From: an uncultured Actinomycetes bacterium
GTDB taxonomy: Bacteria > Actinomycetota > Acidimicrobiia > Acidimicrobiales > SZUA-35
DNA length: 43,912 nt
Assembly (NCBI GenBank): GCA_902826025.1
Contig: CADEDH010000037.1
Location: 3,027-46,938, forward strand
Direction of reading: 5' to 3'
The first letter of the stretch is position 1, and every line of letters starts with the position of its first letter. Below, piece after piece: positions 1 to 8,385 of the stretch. The notes below the pieces were generated by a model. It was given only the letters and a program-made list of their open reading frames with translations, had not been told where the DNA came from and made no database searches. A program made the position numbers and the translations under genes.

Positions 1-9
1 GGCCGGCCC

Positions 10-59
10 CGGATCTCTGACAGGGCGTCCCGCCCGGCGGGCTGCGGTGTCAGAGTTCG
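10..59. repeat. 50-bp imperfect palindrome with GTTCG-like end
   Basis: Arms CTCTGACA (15-22) and TGTCAGAG (48-55) are perfectly complementary and the outer ends read CGGAT/GTTCG. A second GC-rich stem lies inside. Length and ends match the other palindromes of this window, so I group it with them. It could also act as the terminator of a gene to the left of the window. Confidence 0.5.
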
Positions 60-108
60 CCGGGGGAACGGGCCCAAGGGCCCTTCTCCGGCCGGGGTGG
101 GGGCGGCC

Positions 109-114
109 TATCCT
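109..114 (+). promoter_or_regulatory. Candidate -10 box of ppk2
   Basis: TATCCT fits the actinobacterial TANNNT -10 pattern and lies about 30 nt before the chosen start at 145. No convincing -35 hexamer is visible. Confidence 0.4.
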
Positions 115-144
115 GTGGCACCAGGGCCAAGCGAGGGGACCCCC

Positions 145-1281
145 ATGCCGAGGAAAGCATCAGCCGCCGACCCCAACAGCAACGGCAGTGCCGCCCCCGA
201 GGTGGAGGCCCGGCCGGTGGAGAGCGGCGACACATCGCCCGACCTGACCCCCGATGGCATCGAGGCCTTCACCGTCGACCAGACCACCGAAGCGGCCCGG
301 GAGGCCCAGGTGAGCGTGGTGAAAGACCTGTTGTCCTCGGCGTCGCCCGCGGAGCAGGCATCGGTGGCTCACTGGCTGGCCGCCGTGCTCACCGGCACCA
401 GCCCCGACGACCGGGTGGTCCTCCACGACGTGCTGTTCGGCGACCGGCGGGTGTACGGCATCCCCCCGATCAACCCCGACGACGAGCTCAATCCCGATCC
501 CGAAGCCGACTATCCCTACCGCAACCTGCTGTCCCGCAAGAGCTACGAGCGCCAGAAGTACCAGCTCCAGGTGGAGCTGCTGAAGCTCCAGGCCTGGGTG
601 AAGGAGAGCGGCCAGCAGGTGGTGATCCTGTTCGAGGGTCGGGACGCGGCGGGCAAGGGGGGCACGATCAAGCGGTTCATGGAGCACCTCAACCCCCGGG
701 GGGCCCGGGTGGTGGCGCTGGACAAGCCCAATGAGCGGGAGCAGGGCCAGTGGTACTTCCAGCGCTACGTGGAGCACCTGCCCACCCGGGGCGAGATCGT
801 GCTGTTCGACCGCAGCTGGTACAACCGGGCCGGCGTGGAGCGGGTGATGGGCTTCTGCTCCGACACCGAGTACCACGAGTTCCTGCGCCAGGCCCCGGAG
901 TTCGAACGAAACCTGGCCCGCAGCGGCGTCCACCTGATCAAGCTGTGGTTCTCGGTGAGCCGGAACGAGCAGCGACGCCGCTTCACCGAGCGCCAGAACC
1001 ACCCGCTCAAGCAGTGGAAGCTGTCGCCCATCGACATGGCGTCACTCGACAAGTGGGACGACTACACGGCGGCCAAGGAGACGATGTTCCTCCACACCGA
1101 CACCCCTGAGGCGCCGTGGGTGATCGTCAAGTCCGATTGCAAGAAGCGGGCTCGGCTCAACGCCCTGCGCTACGTGCTGCACAAGCTGCCGTACGAGACC
1201 AAAGGCCTCGAACGAATCGGGCTGCTCGACCCGCTGCTCGTGGGCCGGGCCAGCGTGCTGCTGGAGCGCAACAACCGCTGA
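145..1281 (+). CDS. ppk2: Polyphosphate kinase 2 (PPK2 family)
   Basis: 378 aa. PPK2 enzymes transfer phosphate between polyphosphate and nucleoside diphosphates in the cytosol. Visible hallmarks are the Walker A motif GRDAAGKGG at residues 165-173, the Walker B/lid motif LFDRSWYNRAGVE near residue 219, and the substrate segment RNLLSRKSYERQKYQLQ before it. The first about 95 residues are an acidic, low-complexity extension with no recognised domain. An upstream in-frame ATG at 97 exists, but ATG 145 is preceded by GAGGGGAC at a good distance, so I use 145. The single PPK2 domain fits the class I type; the direction (ATP/GTP synthesis or polyphosphate synthesis) cannot be read from the sequence. 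It is followed by a hairpin and a convergent gene, so it is probably monocistronic. Confidence 0.93.
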   Translation: MPRKASAADPNSNGSAAPEVEARPVESGDTSPDLTPDGIEAFTVDQTTEAAREAQVSVVKDLLSSASPAEQASVAHWLAAVLTGTSPDDRVVLHDVLFGDRRVYGIPPINPDDELNPDPEADYPYRNLLSRKSYERQKYQLQVELLKLQAWVKESGQQVVILFEGRDAAGKGGTIKRFMEHLNPRGARVVALDKPNEREQGQWYFQRYVEHLPTRGEIVLFDRSWYNRAGVERVMGFCSDTEYHEFLRQAPEFERNLARSGVHLIKLWFSVSRNEQRRRFTERQNHPLKQWKLSPIDMASLDKWDDYTAAKETMFLHTDTPEAPWVIVKSDCKKRARLNALRYVLHKLPYETKGLERIGLLDPLLVGRASVLLERNNR

Positions 1282-1283
1282 CG

Positions 1284-1315
1284 GGAACCCTTCGGGTTCC
1301 TTGGAACCCTTCGGG
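1284..1315. terminator. Tandem hairpin between convergent genes
   Basis: GGAACCC-TTC-GGGTTCC forms a 7-bp stem at 1284-1300, and the sequence GGAACCCTTCGGG repeats at 1303-1315. It lies between the ppk2 stop and the stop of the convergent zinc-ribbon gene, so a bidirectional terminator is the simplest reading. There is no U-tract. Confidence 0.6.
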
Positions 1316-1316
1316 C

Positions 1317-1691
1317 CTAGAAGTCGAAGATGTCGCCCAGGATGCCCTTGCGCTTGTGCTTGGGTTTGCGGTGGGTGCGGTAGGTGCGGCCCGACGAGTC
1401 GCGGTCGTACATGTCGTCGGGATAGCCGTCGTCGTAGCGACGCTGGGGCGGCGGCTGCTGGTAGGCGGGTTGGGGCGCCGGGCCGGGCCCCGGCTGGTAG
1501 GCGGGCGCCGGGGGCTGGAACTGGGGTTGCGGCTGGGATGCCTGCGGGGCGGCACCGGCCGAGGCCAGGTCGATCAGCTTGTCGAGCTCGCCCCGCTCCA
1601 GCCACACCCCCTTGCAGCTCGGGCACCAGTCGATCTCGATCCCCGACCGGTTGACGACGGTGAGCTCGCTGGCGTCGAACGGGCACTGCAT
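1317..1691 (-). CDS. TFIIB-type zinc-ribbon protein
   Basis: 124 aa. The N-terminus MQCPFDASELTVVNRSGIEI followed by DWCPSCKGVWLERGELDKLI is the zf-TFIIB fold (Pfam PF13453), with CPFD...CPSC as the zinc ligands. Residues about 50-100 are a Pro/Gln/Tyr-rich linker, and the basic tail (HRKPKHKRKG) ends in DIFDF. Proteins of this type are widespread and mostly uncharacterised; a nucleic-acid or protein scaffold role is possible. The start has a good ribosome site (GAAGGAGG, 5 nt ahead). It has its own promoter with a palindrome in the spacer (1713-1732). Confidence 0.85.
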   Translation of the reverse strand: MQCPFDASELTVVNRSGIEIDWCPSCKGVWLERGELDKLIDLASAGAAPQASQPQPQFQPPAPAYQPGPGPAPQPAYQQPPPQRRYDDGYPDDMYDRDSSGRTYRTHRKPKHKRKGILGDIFDF

Positions 1692-1712
1692 GGTGGCCTC
1701 CTTCGGCTGTCC

Positions 1713-1732
1713 TATATACGAAGTGTACTTCG
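1713..1732 (-). promoter_or_regulatory. Promoter with embedded operator-like palindrome
   Basis: On the minus strand TATATA (1713-1718) is a good -10, about 22 nt before the zinc-ribbon start. Just upstream, in the -35/-10 spacer, is the palindrome CGAAGT-GT-ACTTCG (1719-1732). A repressor site here would block RNA polymerase. The binding protein is unknown. Confidence 0.5.
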
Positions 1733-1777
1733 CCTTTTGCTCCGTCGGACCGCGCCCGGTGGAGGCGCGTCACCTCC

Positions 1778-1783
1778 TACGCT
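1778..1783 (+). promoter_or_regulatory. Candidate leaderless -10 box
   Basis: TACGCT lies 7 nt before ATG 1791, and no Shine-Dalgarno sequence separates them. This matches the other leaderless-type starts in the window. Confidence 0.45.
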
Positions 1784-1790
1784 TCGGTAC

Positions 1791-2276
1791 ATGCCCCAGG
1801 TGAGTGCCGAGGTGTGGGTTCCGCTGCCGGTGGAGCGGGCCTTCGCCGTGTCCCAGACCCAAGGGGCGGTCCGCCTCCGCTGGGATCCGTTCATCCGGGC
1901 CCAGTGGCTGCTCGACGGGGCCACGGCCCCGGCCAAGGGGGTCCGCACCCATACCCGCAGCCGGCTGGGGCCCCGGATGGTGAGCGAGTACGTGGCCTAT
2001 CACCCGCCGGTGTCGGTGGGAATGCGGATGACCGAGGGTCCGTGGTTCTTCGCCCGGTTCGGGGGCGGCTGGCGGTTCGTGGCCGACGGCGACGGCACCC
2101 GGGCCATCTGGCACTACACGTTCACCGTCCGCCCCCGCTGGCTGCGCCATGTGGCCGACCCGATCGGCCGGTGGCTGCTGGGGGCCGAGATCCGGCGCCG
2201 CATCGCCGGCTACGCCACCGCCTGCACCGACCCCGTGGTCCTGGCCGCCGCCGACGAGATCCTGGCTGGCGACTGA
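1791..2276 (+). CDS. SRPBCC (START-like) family protein
   Basis: 161 aa. The N-terminus MPQVSAEVWVPLPVERAFAV is the first strand of the polyketide-cyclase/SRPBCC fold, and the protein continues with ESVAYHPP-like and GGWRFVADGDGTRAIWHYTF strands and a C-terminal helix, as in small hydrophobic-ligand-binding proteins. No catalytic motif can be assigned and the ligand is unknown. The reading frame is open far upstream, but family alignment and a -10 box 7 nt before ATG 1791 select this start. It stands alone between convergent neighbours. Confidence 0.8.
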   Translation: MPQVSAEVWVPLPVERAFAVSQTQGAVRLRWDPFIRAQWLLDGATAPAKGVRTHTRSRLGPRMVSEYVAYHPPVSVGMRMTEGPWFFARFGGGWRFVADGDGTRAIWHYTFTVRPRWLRHVADPIGRWLLGAEIRRRIAGYATACTDPVVLAAADEILAGD

Positions 2277-2300
2277 GGGCTGTCGGCGACCGTATTTCTC

Positions 2301-2311
2301 GACAAGGTTCG
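2301..2311. repeat. Solitary half of a palindrome
   Basis: GACAAGGTTCG is identical to the right end of the element at 18827-18877. No matching left arm is found within 60 nt, so this may be a remnant or chance. Confidence 0.25.
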
Positions 2312-2337
2312 GCCGGACGGACGGAGCCGCCGGGTGG

Positions 2338-4254
2338 TCAGCCGGAGCCGAGCTGGCGTCGGTAGTCGGGCATCCACTGGAAGCCCTCGGGCCGCACCTC
2401 GGCCGGCACGCCGGCCCCGCTCAGCAGCTCGGCCACCTGGGCCGCCGCCAGTGAGCCTTCGGCCGACAGCCGCAGGGCCAGCTCGGTGACGGCCTGGCGC
2501 CGCTCCGACAACAGCTGGCGGGTCTCGGCCGCCAGCCGGCTCATCAGCTTCTCGATCCCGTGGTCGGTGAGCTCCCGACCCAGGGCGTAGACGTCGACCA
2601 GCATGTAGTCAGCCTGGAAGTCGGGGTCGAAGCCGTAGCGGCGCTCGTGGTCGATCACCATCTGGGTGGCCCGCTCCCAGTCGGCGTTGCGACCCACCGA
2701 CGCCGCTGCCGGCCCGAACATCATCTCCTCGGCCAGCCCCCCGGCCAGCAGAACCTGGACCTGAGCCAACAGGCTGCCCGCCGTCTCGTAGATCTGGTGG
2801 GGGAACGTGAACCCGCCGGCGTAGCTCGACGCCACCCGGGCCGTGAGCTGCAGCGGGGCCAGGCCGAACAACGTGGCGTAGGCCACGGCGTGGCCCGCTT
2901 CGTGCACGGCCACGTTGGCCACCTTGTCGGCCACCGTCTCGTTGCGGATCCGGTCGACCGGGCCGGCGTAGGGCAGCTTCACGGTGTCGGGGCCCACGGT
3001 GCCGATCAGCTCCTGGGTGACCTCGTCGTAGTCGACCGTGATGCGCTCGTGGCCGCCCCGGATGGCGGTGAACAGCAACTTGGCCAGGTTCGACTCCAGC
3101 ACGTCGGCCACCGAGGAGAACACCGGTCGCACCCCCTGCACCGGGAACACGCCGTTGCGGTAGATGAGGTCGTTCACGGCCGGCGACACCTCCACCGACC
3201 GGGCGAAGGTGGTGCGGGCGGTCTCGCACACCCGGGCCACCTCCCGGCCGATCAACTCCTCGAAGTCGCGCCGCCGGAGGCTGGTGTAGATGAGGTGGAT
3301 GTTGCCGAAGCGGGCCACCTGCTCCGGCTTGAACCGCCGGACCAGGGCCTGCTTCACGTCGACGATGGTGATCTTGGAGGTGAAGGCGTGGAAGATGTCG
3401 GGGTCGATATCGGCTTCGGCCGACTCGGCGGCCATGGTGAACGCCTCGTCGAGGTTGCCGCTGATCACGATCAGGCACTTCGAGCAGTCGATGGGCTCGT
3501 AGATCCGCTTGGAGCGGCGGGCGGCCCGCATCTGCTCCACTGCCCGCTCCACCGTCATCTCCGACAGGTCGGCCAGCTCGCCGTCCACCCCGAAGGCCCG
3601 TTTGAGGTTGCGGGCCTCCCACACCCCGATCATCTCGTTGGCCGAGGTGTCGTCGCCCCGGGACCGGCGACGCTGCTGCTCCTTGGCCGACTGCACCATC
3701 GAGGCGAGCAGGAAGTTTATGTCCTCCGGCTCCCGGCGGGTGAGACGGCCGTCGCTCAGCAGCTCCCAGAAGTCGCTGAACTTCGTGTCGGCCAGGGGCT
3801 TGCCGTCGGCGTCAAGCGTGTTGAACCGCTGGATCTCGTCGAACAGGAGCAGGGTGGGGCGGCCCTCCAGCGCACCCGACTCGGTGAGGCGGGACGCCAC
3901 CGACGTGTGCCAGGTGGTGGTGTCGCCGTTGGACAGCTCGATCTCGACGAAGCGGTCCTGCAGGTCGAGGGCCTTGACCAGGCGGCGGATGAGGTCGGTC
4001 TTGCCCACCCCGGTCATGCCCCACAGGTTGACGATCACCGGTCGGGTGAGCACCTGGGGCATGGCGTACCACACGGTGATGGCGTCGCACAGGCGGTCGA
4101 TCACGGCGTCGATGCCCACGAAGAAGCCCCGCAGCTCCAGCCGGGCCTGCTCCAACCGCTCCATGCGGGCGGTCACCTCGTCGGGGTCGTAGGCCGGAAG
4201 CGGCTCGGCCGGGAGGCTGTCGGGGTCGGGGGCCATGGCCGACCATCTTGGCAT
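2338..4254 (-). CDS. AAA+ ATPase fused to M41 (FtsH-type) metalloprotease
   Basis: 638 aa. Seen: Walker A GMTGVGKT at residues 79-86, Walker B LLLFDE at 135-140, a sensor-1-like ISGNLDEA near 264, a VRRFKPEQVARFG segment near 305-317 resembling the Clp arginine-finger region, and NGVFPVQGVRPVFSSV near 367, which looks like the ClpA/ClpB small C-terminal domain. A peptidase domain follows with zinc motif HEAGH at 451-455 and a downstream NADWERAT segment whose Asp matches the third FtsH ligand. The N-terminal transmembrane segments of FtsH are absent, so it should be soluble. Walker B to sensor 1 spans about 125 residues, longer than usual, with a basic stretch around 190-200. Inferred role: ATP-dependent proteolysis with a Clp/HslU-like unfoldase ring in place of the FtsH ring. 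ATG 4254 is preceded by GGAGGAG. Confidence 0.85.
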   Translation of the reverse strand: MPRWSAMAPDPDSLPAEPLPAYDPDEVTARMERLEQARLELRGFFVGIDAVIDRLCDAITVWYAMPQVLTRPVIVNLWGMTGVGKTDLIRRLVKALDLQDRFVEIELSNGDTTTWHTSVASRLTESGALEGRPTLLLFDEIQRFNTLDADGKPLADTKFSDFWELLSDGRLTRREPEDINFLLASMVQSAKEQQRRRSRGDDTSANEMIGVWEARNLKRAFGVDGELADLSEMTVERAVEQMRAARRSKRIYEPIDCSKCLIVISGNLDEAFTMAAESAEADIDPDIFHAFTSKITIVDVKQALVRRFKPEQVARFGNIHLIYTSLRRRDFEELIGREVARVCETARTTFARSVEVSPAVNDLIYRNGVFPVQGVRPVFSSVADVLESNLAKLLFTAIRGGHERITVDYDEVTQELIGTVGPDTVKLPYAGPVDRIRNETVADKVANVAVHEAGHAVAYATLFGLAPLQLTARVASSYAGGFTFPHQIYETAGSLLAQVQVLLAGGLAEEMMFGPAAASVGRNADWERATQMVIDHERRYGFDPDFQADYMLVDVYALGRELTDHGIEKLMSRLAAETRQLLSERRQAVTELALRLSAEGSLAAAQVAELLSGAGVPAEVRPEGFQWMPDYRRQLGSG

Positions 4255-4303
4255 CTCGGCTCCTCCGCCCGCCGCTCGCGGGGCCAGCTGAGGCGGTGCG
4301 CCG

Positions 4304-5569
4304 TCAGCCGGTCGGGGGTCCGAAGGTGAATTCGACGCGCCGGTTGAGGGCCCGTCCTTCGGGGTCGGTGTTGGGTGCGATGGGATCCAGGTCGCCGCGC
4401 CCCAGGGCGTTGAGACGGTCGGGGGTGATGCCGATGCCCACCAGGTAGTCGACGACGGAGCGGGCTCGGGCTTCGCTCAGGGTCTGGTTGTGGTCTTTGG
4501 GGCCGGTGGCGTCGGTGTAGCCGATCACGTTCATGACGATCGACGGGTTGCGGGCCATGATCGAAGCGGCGATGGTGAGGAGTTGGCCCAGCCCTGGGCT
4601 GACCTCGGTGGAGTCGATGGCAAAGCCGGCTCCGGCCTGGATGCTGCCCGAAACCTGGCCTTTGGTTTCCTGGATCTGGTACTCGGGGAACGGCTGGAGG
4701 AGTTGGAGAACCGCCGGTAGGGCGAGGAGTGAGAACTCGGGCGCGCTGGTGGGATCGCTGATCAGGTTGCTGGTCACGTTCTCGGGGCCGTAGGTGGCGG
4801 ATGCGGTGCTCTCGAGCAGGGCCTTGATGGCCGGCGAGGGAAGCCCGCCGTTCATCACCACCTGGCCTCCGCTGACGTCGATCGAGAACGTCGGCCGGGT
4901 CAGGTTGGTGATCGTGGTGTCGACGATGGTGACAGGCAGGCCACCGCCGAGTTGGGCCAGGGCGCCTTTGAACAGTTCGAGGTCGGCCTCGCTGGGGGCA
5001 CGGGCCAACACCTCGACCCCGGCATCGGACACTCGGATCGTGCCGTCGGTGATGGTCGGGAGCAGCCCCATCAGTTGTGCGCCCGGGCCCAGCCAGGGAG
5101 CGGGCGGAAGACTCGGATCGACGGCGAGCGATGACTCGACATAGGGGGCATAGGCCCGCTGAGCCGCCTGCTCCACGGCGGTGGCTGTCTCGAGGTCGGG
5201 CACCCGACCCGACAGGCGGAACAGACCCGGTCCGGGCCCTGCGTCGAGGTTCAGCGTGGCTTCCAGGTAGGCACCAGCTGGTGCCGGGGGCAGGCCGGTG
5301 GTCGGAGCGACGCTGGGGGTCGGGTCGGGCGTCGTTGACGGGGACACCGAGGTGGCGATCGTGCTGGTGCTCGTGGTGGCAGGGGCGACGAGGTCGCTGC
5401 CGGGATCATTCGCCCGGTCGTAGAGGTAGACGAAGCCGCCGAACCCGAGAGCAAACAGCGCGACGGTCGCCAGGCCCAGCACGATCGGGTGCCAACCCCT
5501 CAATCGTCGTTGATACGCCAGATCGTCGAACTCGTCATCGACACCGGTATCAACCCGCGTTCCGCTCAC
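4304..5569 (-). CDS. OmpA-domain envelope protein
   Basis: 421 aa. A single membrane segment lies at about residues 29-51 (HPIVLGLATVALFALGFGG), then a Thr/Ser/Pro-rich linker, a central region that resembles BON-type repeats, and a C-terminal OmpA-like domain from about residue 300 with IGYTDATG, LSEARARSVVDYL and NRRVEF, the peptidoglycan-contacting motifs of that family. The plan (N-terminal anchor, BON-like, OmpA) recalls mycobacterial ArfA. It is probably a cell-wall-linked protein on the outer face of the membrane. It is transcribed toward the AAA+/M41 gene (49 nt gap). The exact function is not known. Confidence 0.82.
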   Translation of the reverse strand: MSGTRVDTGVDDEFDDLAYQRRLRGWHPIVLGLATVALFALGFGGFVYLYDRANDPGSDLVAPATTSTSTIATSVSPSTTPDPTPSVAPTTGLPPAPAGAYLEATLNLDAGPGPGLFRLSGRVPDLETATAVEQAAQRAYAPYVESSLAVDPSLPPAPWLGPGAQLMGLLPTITDGTIRVSDAGVEVLARAPSEADLELFKGALAQLGGGLPVTIVDTTITNLTRPTFSIDVSGGQVVMNGGLPSPAIKALLESTASATYGPENVTSNLISDPTSAPEFSLLALPAVLQLLQPFPEYQIQETKGQVSGSIQAGAGFAIDSTEVSPGLGQLLTIAASIMARNPSIVMNVIGYTDATGPKDHNQTLSEARARSVVDYLVGIGITPDRLNALGRGDLDPIAPNTDPEGRALNRRVEFTFGPPTG

Positions 5570-5793
5570 CGATCGACCTCTCCGCCAGGTACCACGTCAC
5601 CGATCGAGTCAGGATGCGACTCCATCGACCAGTCGCCACGGTACATCATGGGGATGTTCAAATATGAATAAAGCTGACGGCGTCGCCCGGGGTGGCCGGC
5701 GGAAACCCGGGCGATGGTGCGGCCGGCCGGTGGTACGGTCCCGGCACGGGGAGTCCGGCCCACGGGGAGCGTCGGGCTGGGAGGATGGCGTCG
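5570..5793. promoter_or_regulatory. Divergent intergenic region
   Basis: This gap separates the divergent OmpA-domain and hydrolase genes. It contains the most AT-rich patch nearby (5640-5675, TTCAAATATGAATAAAG), the likely location of the promoters. No clear operator was found. Confidence 0.35.
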
Positions 5794-6681
5794 ATGACCA
5801 CGGTGGACGTGCGGGTGGCGAAGGCCCGCTGGGAGCAGGTCGACCTGCGCCAACACTGCGAGCACTGCTCGCTCGACAGCCGACTGCTGGACCGGCTCGG
5901 CATCTGCCCGGGCCGCCAGGTCCGGCTGGTGCATCCCACCGCCGGGCCTGCCCTGTACACGGTGAGCGAGGAGCGGCACGAGACCGACCCCGGCATCGTA
6001 CGGGTGGGTCGCGGCGGCCGGGCCCGGCTCGAGGCCGGCGACGGCTTCTCGGCCGTGCTCGACCTGCAGGTCCCCGACCTCGGCCCCGCCGGTGCCCCGG
6101 CCGGGCTGGTCGAGCGCCTCGACGATGGCGGGGCCGCCACCGGCCTGGCCGTGCTGGCCCCCCACGGCGGAGGCATCGAGCCCGGGACCGAGGCCCAGGC
6201 CGAGCTGGTGGGCCGCCGACTGGGCTCCGACCGGGCCACCGTGTGGCAGTGCCGGGGGTGGTGGCCCGGCAGGTTGTCGTTCGACCGGTGGCACATCACG
6301 TCCTCCGACATCGACCCCCGCAGCTTCCCCCGGCTGCGTCTGATCCGTGACCGGGGCTTCGCCCACGCCGTGGCCTTCCACGGGGCGTCGCTCCCCGACG
6401 AGGGCGCCGTGCTGGTGGGCGGGTTGGCCCCGGAGGCGGTGCGGACCGCCGTGGTGGCGGCGGTGGCAGACGTGCTGGCCGGTTCTACGCTCGATGTCCG
6501 CCTGGCCCAGGACACCGACGGCCTCAATGGCGACGACCCGGCCAACATCGTCAACCGGTTGACGGTGGAGGGACGCACGGGGGTGCAGATCGAGCAGAGC
6601 CTCGCCGCCCGAGAGCAGTTCGGCCCTGCCATCGCCGAGGCCGTGGCCGCCGTGTACGCCGGCCTTCTTCGCCCACGGTGA
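5794..6681 (+). CDS. Poly-gamma-glutamate hydrolase family protein
   Basis: 295 aa. The segment LAPHGGGIEPGTEAQAELVG (residues 121-140) with H124 and E129 is the metal-binding signature of the phage-type poly-gamma-glutamate hydrolase family (PF05908, YjqB/PghP type), and AVAFHG further on supplies another likely ligand. The N-terminal 110 residues, with a Cys-rich start (HCEHC), have no known domain. Family members cleave gamma-glutamyl polymers, but the substrate here is unproven. Two ATGs compete: 5785 directly abuts GGGAGG, while 5794 has it 9 nt upstream, so I use 5794. No signal peptide is visible. Confidence 0.75.
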   Translation: MTTVDVRVAKARWEQVDLRQHCEHCSLDSRLLDRLGICPGRQVRLVHPTAGPALYTVSEERHETDPGIVRVGRGGRARLEAGDGFSAVLDLQVPDLGPAGAPAGLVERLDDGGAATGLAVLAPHGGGIEPGTEAQAELVGRRLGSDRATVWQCRGWWPGRLSFDRWHITSSDIDPRSFPRLRLIRDRGFAHAVAFHGASLPDEGAVLVGGLAPEAVRTAVVAAVADVLAGSTLDVRLAQDTDGLNGDDPANIVNRLTVEGRTGVQIEQSLAAREQFGPAIAEAVAAVYAGLLRPR

Positions 6682-6850
6682 GCGCCGGCGGGACGTCCCG
6701 CTCAGAGCCAGCCGCGGTCGCGGGCGGTTGCCGGCCGAGAGGTAGAGGTTCCGATCCGGTCGACGGCCCGGACGGCCTTCGCCTAGGTGGCCCCGTCACC
6801 GGTTCGCCGTGAGGATTGTCAGACCCCACGGGTCGTGATAGCGATGGACG

Positions 6851-8209
6851 ATGGACGCCGAGCGGCCCGAACACGCCGAGCAGGAGCTGGATCTCCGGCT
6901 CGACCGCCTGATCGACCGGGACCAGGCCGAGCTGGCCTGCCCCTATCCCCTGTTCGCCGACCTGCGGGACGCCTCGCCGGTGCACTGGAGCGAGCACCTG
7001 GGGGCATGGGTGCTCACCCGCTACGACGACGTGCTGGCCGTGCTCCACGACACCGCCCGGTTCTCCTCGCTCATGCCCACCGGGCCCGAGCGCCGGTGCC
7101 GGGTGATGGGACGGGCCCTGGCCGAGCTGGCTGAAGATCCGACCATGGCCCCCTACCTGGCCTACACGAGGAGCCAGGGCATGGCGGCCGTGCTGCTCAA
7201 CGCCGACCCGCCCGACCATGTGCGTCAGCGCAAGCTGGTCAACGCCGCATTCCGCCCCCGCCGGCTGGCCGCCCTGGAGCCGTTCATCACCGACGTGGCC
7301 CGCCGCCTGGCCGCCGAGCTCGCCGCTGCCCTGGCGGCGGACCGGGCCGCCGGCGGCGATCACGCGGCCCGCCCGGCGGGAGCCGATGGCGGCGGCGTCG
7401 ACGTCGTCTCCACGTTCGCCGTGGCCCTGCCGATGACGGTGATCGCCGTCGCCCTGGGGGTGCCGACCACCGAGCTGGCCACGTTCAAGCGCTGGTCCGA
7501 CGACCTGGTGATGCCGGTGGGCAACCACGCCCCCACCGTCGAGCAGGTGCGGGCCTACCTCGTCGCCAACCAGGAGTTCGGGGAGTACTTCGCCGCCCGC
7601 ATCGCCGAGCGCCAGGCCACCCCCGACGACGACGTCCTGTCCGACGTGGCCAACGCCGAGCTCGACGGCGAGCGCCTCACGCTGGCCGAGCAGCTATCGA
7701 TGCTCACCCAGTTCCTGGTGGCCGGCAACGAGACCACCACCAAGCTGCTCACCAACATGATCAACCAGCTCGCCCTCGATCCCGCCCTCCAGGCCCGGGT
7801 CCGGGCCGACCGCACGCTGGTGGAGCCGCTGGTGGAGGAGTCGCTGCGGTTCGAGGCCCCCGTGGGCGGCCTGTTCCGCAGGGCCCTGGTGGACGTGGAG
7901 ATCGGGGGCCAGGTGATCCCGGCCGGCCAGCACGTGTGGGTGCTGTACGCCGCCGCCAACCGCGACGGCTGCCGCTTCGCCGACCCCGACACCTTCAGCC
8001 CCGACCGACCCAACGCCAAGGACCACCTGGCCTTCGGCCACGGGGAGCACTACTGCCTGGGGGCCGGCCTGGCCCGGGCCGAGGCCCGCATCGGGATCAA
8101 CGCCGTGCTCGACGCCGTCGACCGCCTGGCCCTCCTGCCCGATCAGCCGCTCGAGTACGAAGACACGTTCGTGTTGCGGGGTCTACGCCACCTGCTCCTG
8201 GCCCCCTGA
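6851..8209 (+). CDS. Cytochrome P450
   Basis: 452 aa, soluble bacterial type. Seen: the I-helix oxygen motif AGNETTT near residue 291, the K-helix EESLR at 328-332, and the haem loop FGHGEHYCLGAGLAR with the axial thiolate Cys402. These are complete, so an active monooxygenase is expected. The substrate cannot be inferred; a small hydrophobic molecule such as a steroid, terpene or fatty acid is usual. No ferredoxin or reductase gene lies beside it. A small insert (DRAAGGDHAARPAGADGG, near 167-184) is low-complexity. The flavoprotein downstream is on the same strand but separated by a palindromic element, so co-transcription is uncertain. Confidence 0.93.
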   Translation: MDAERPEHAEQELDLRLDRLIDRDQAELACPYPLFADLRDASPVHWSEHLGAWVLTRYDDVLAVLHDTARFSSLMPTGPERRCRVMGRALAELAEDPTMAPYLAYTRSQGMAAVLLNADPPDHVRQRKLVNAAFRPRRLAALEPFITDVARRLAAELAAALAADRAAGGDHAARPAGADGGGVDVVSTFAVALPMTVIAVALGVPTTELATFKRWSDDLVMPVGNHAPTVEQVRAYLVANQEFGEYFAARIAERQATPDDDVLSDVANAELDGERLTLAEQLSMLTQFLVAGNETTTKLLTNMINQLALDPALQARVRADRTLVEPLVEESLRFEAPVGGLFRRALVDVEIGGQVIPAGQHVWVLYAAANRDGCRFADPDTFSPDRPNAKDHLAFGHGEHYCLGAGLARAEARIGINAVLDAVDRLALLPDQPLEYEDTFVLRGLRHLLLAP

Positions 8210-8239
8210 ACACCCGGGGCCGGAGGTCACGCCCTGCCG

Positions 8240-8324
8240 CCGTTCTGCGTCACGTTGTCGACGATTCTCGGGGGTTTCGTGACGCAGAACGGTGGCGTGT
8301 CGCGGTTTCCGTGACGCGGAACGG
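8240..8324. repeat. Palindromic element, TGCGTCACG family (copy 1)
   Basis: CCGTTCTGCGTCACG (8240-8254) and CGTGACGCAGAACGG (8278-8292) form a perfect 15-bp inverted repeat. A third arm, CGTGACGCGGAACGG (8310-8324), differs by one base. The loop contains GGGGGTTTCG, also found in the copy inside alr. An expected outer left arm is missing, so the copy appears partial. It lies between the P450 and flavoprotein genes. Confidence 0.8.
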
Positions 8325-8385
8325 GGTGAGAACGGCTGAGGCACGGAGCAGAACGGGCCGGTGTCGGGCCATGCTGGGGCGCGAC

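Noticed and set aside
160..1002. Long antisense open frame over ppk2
   Set aside because: High-GC shadow; PPK2 motifs lie on the other strand.
2560..4329. 589-codon frame on the plus strand over the AAA+/M41 gene
   Set aside because: Low-complexity His/Gly/Val-rich translation with no motif; the minus strand has complete domain signatures.
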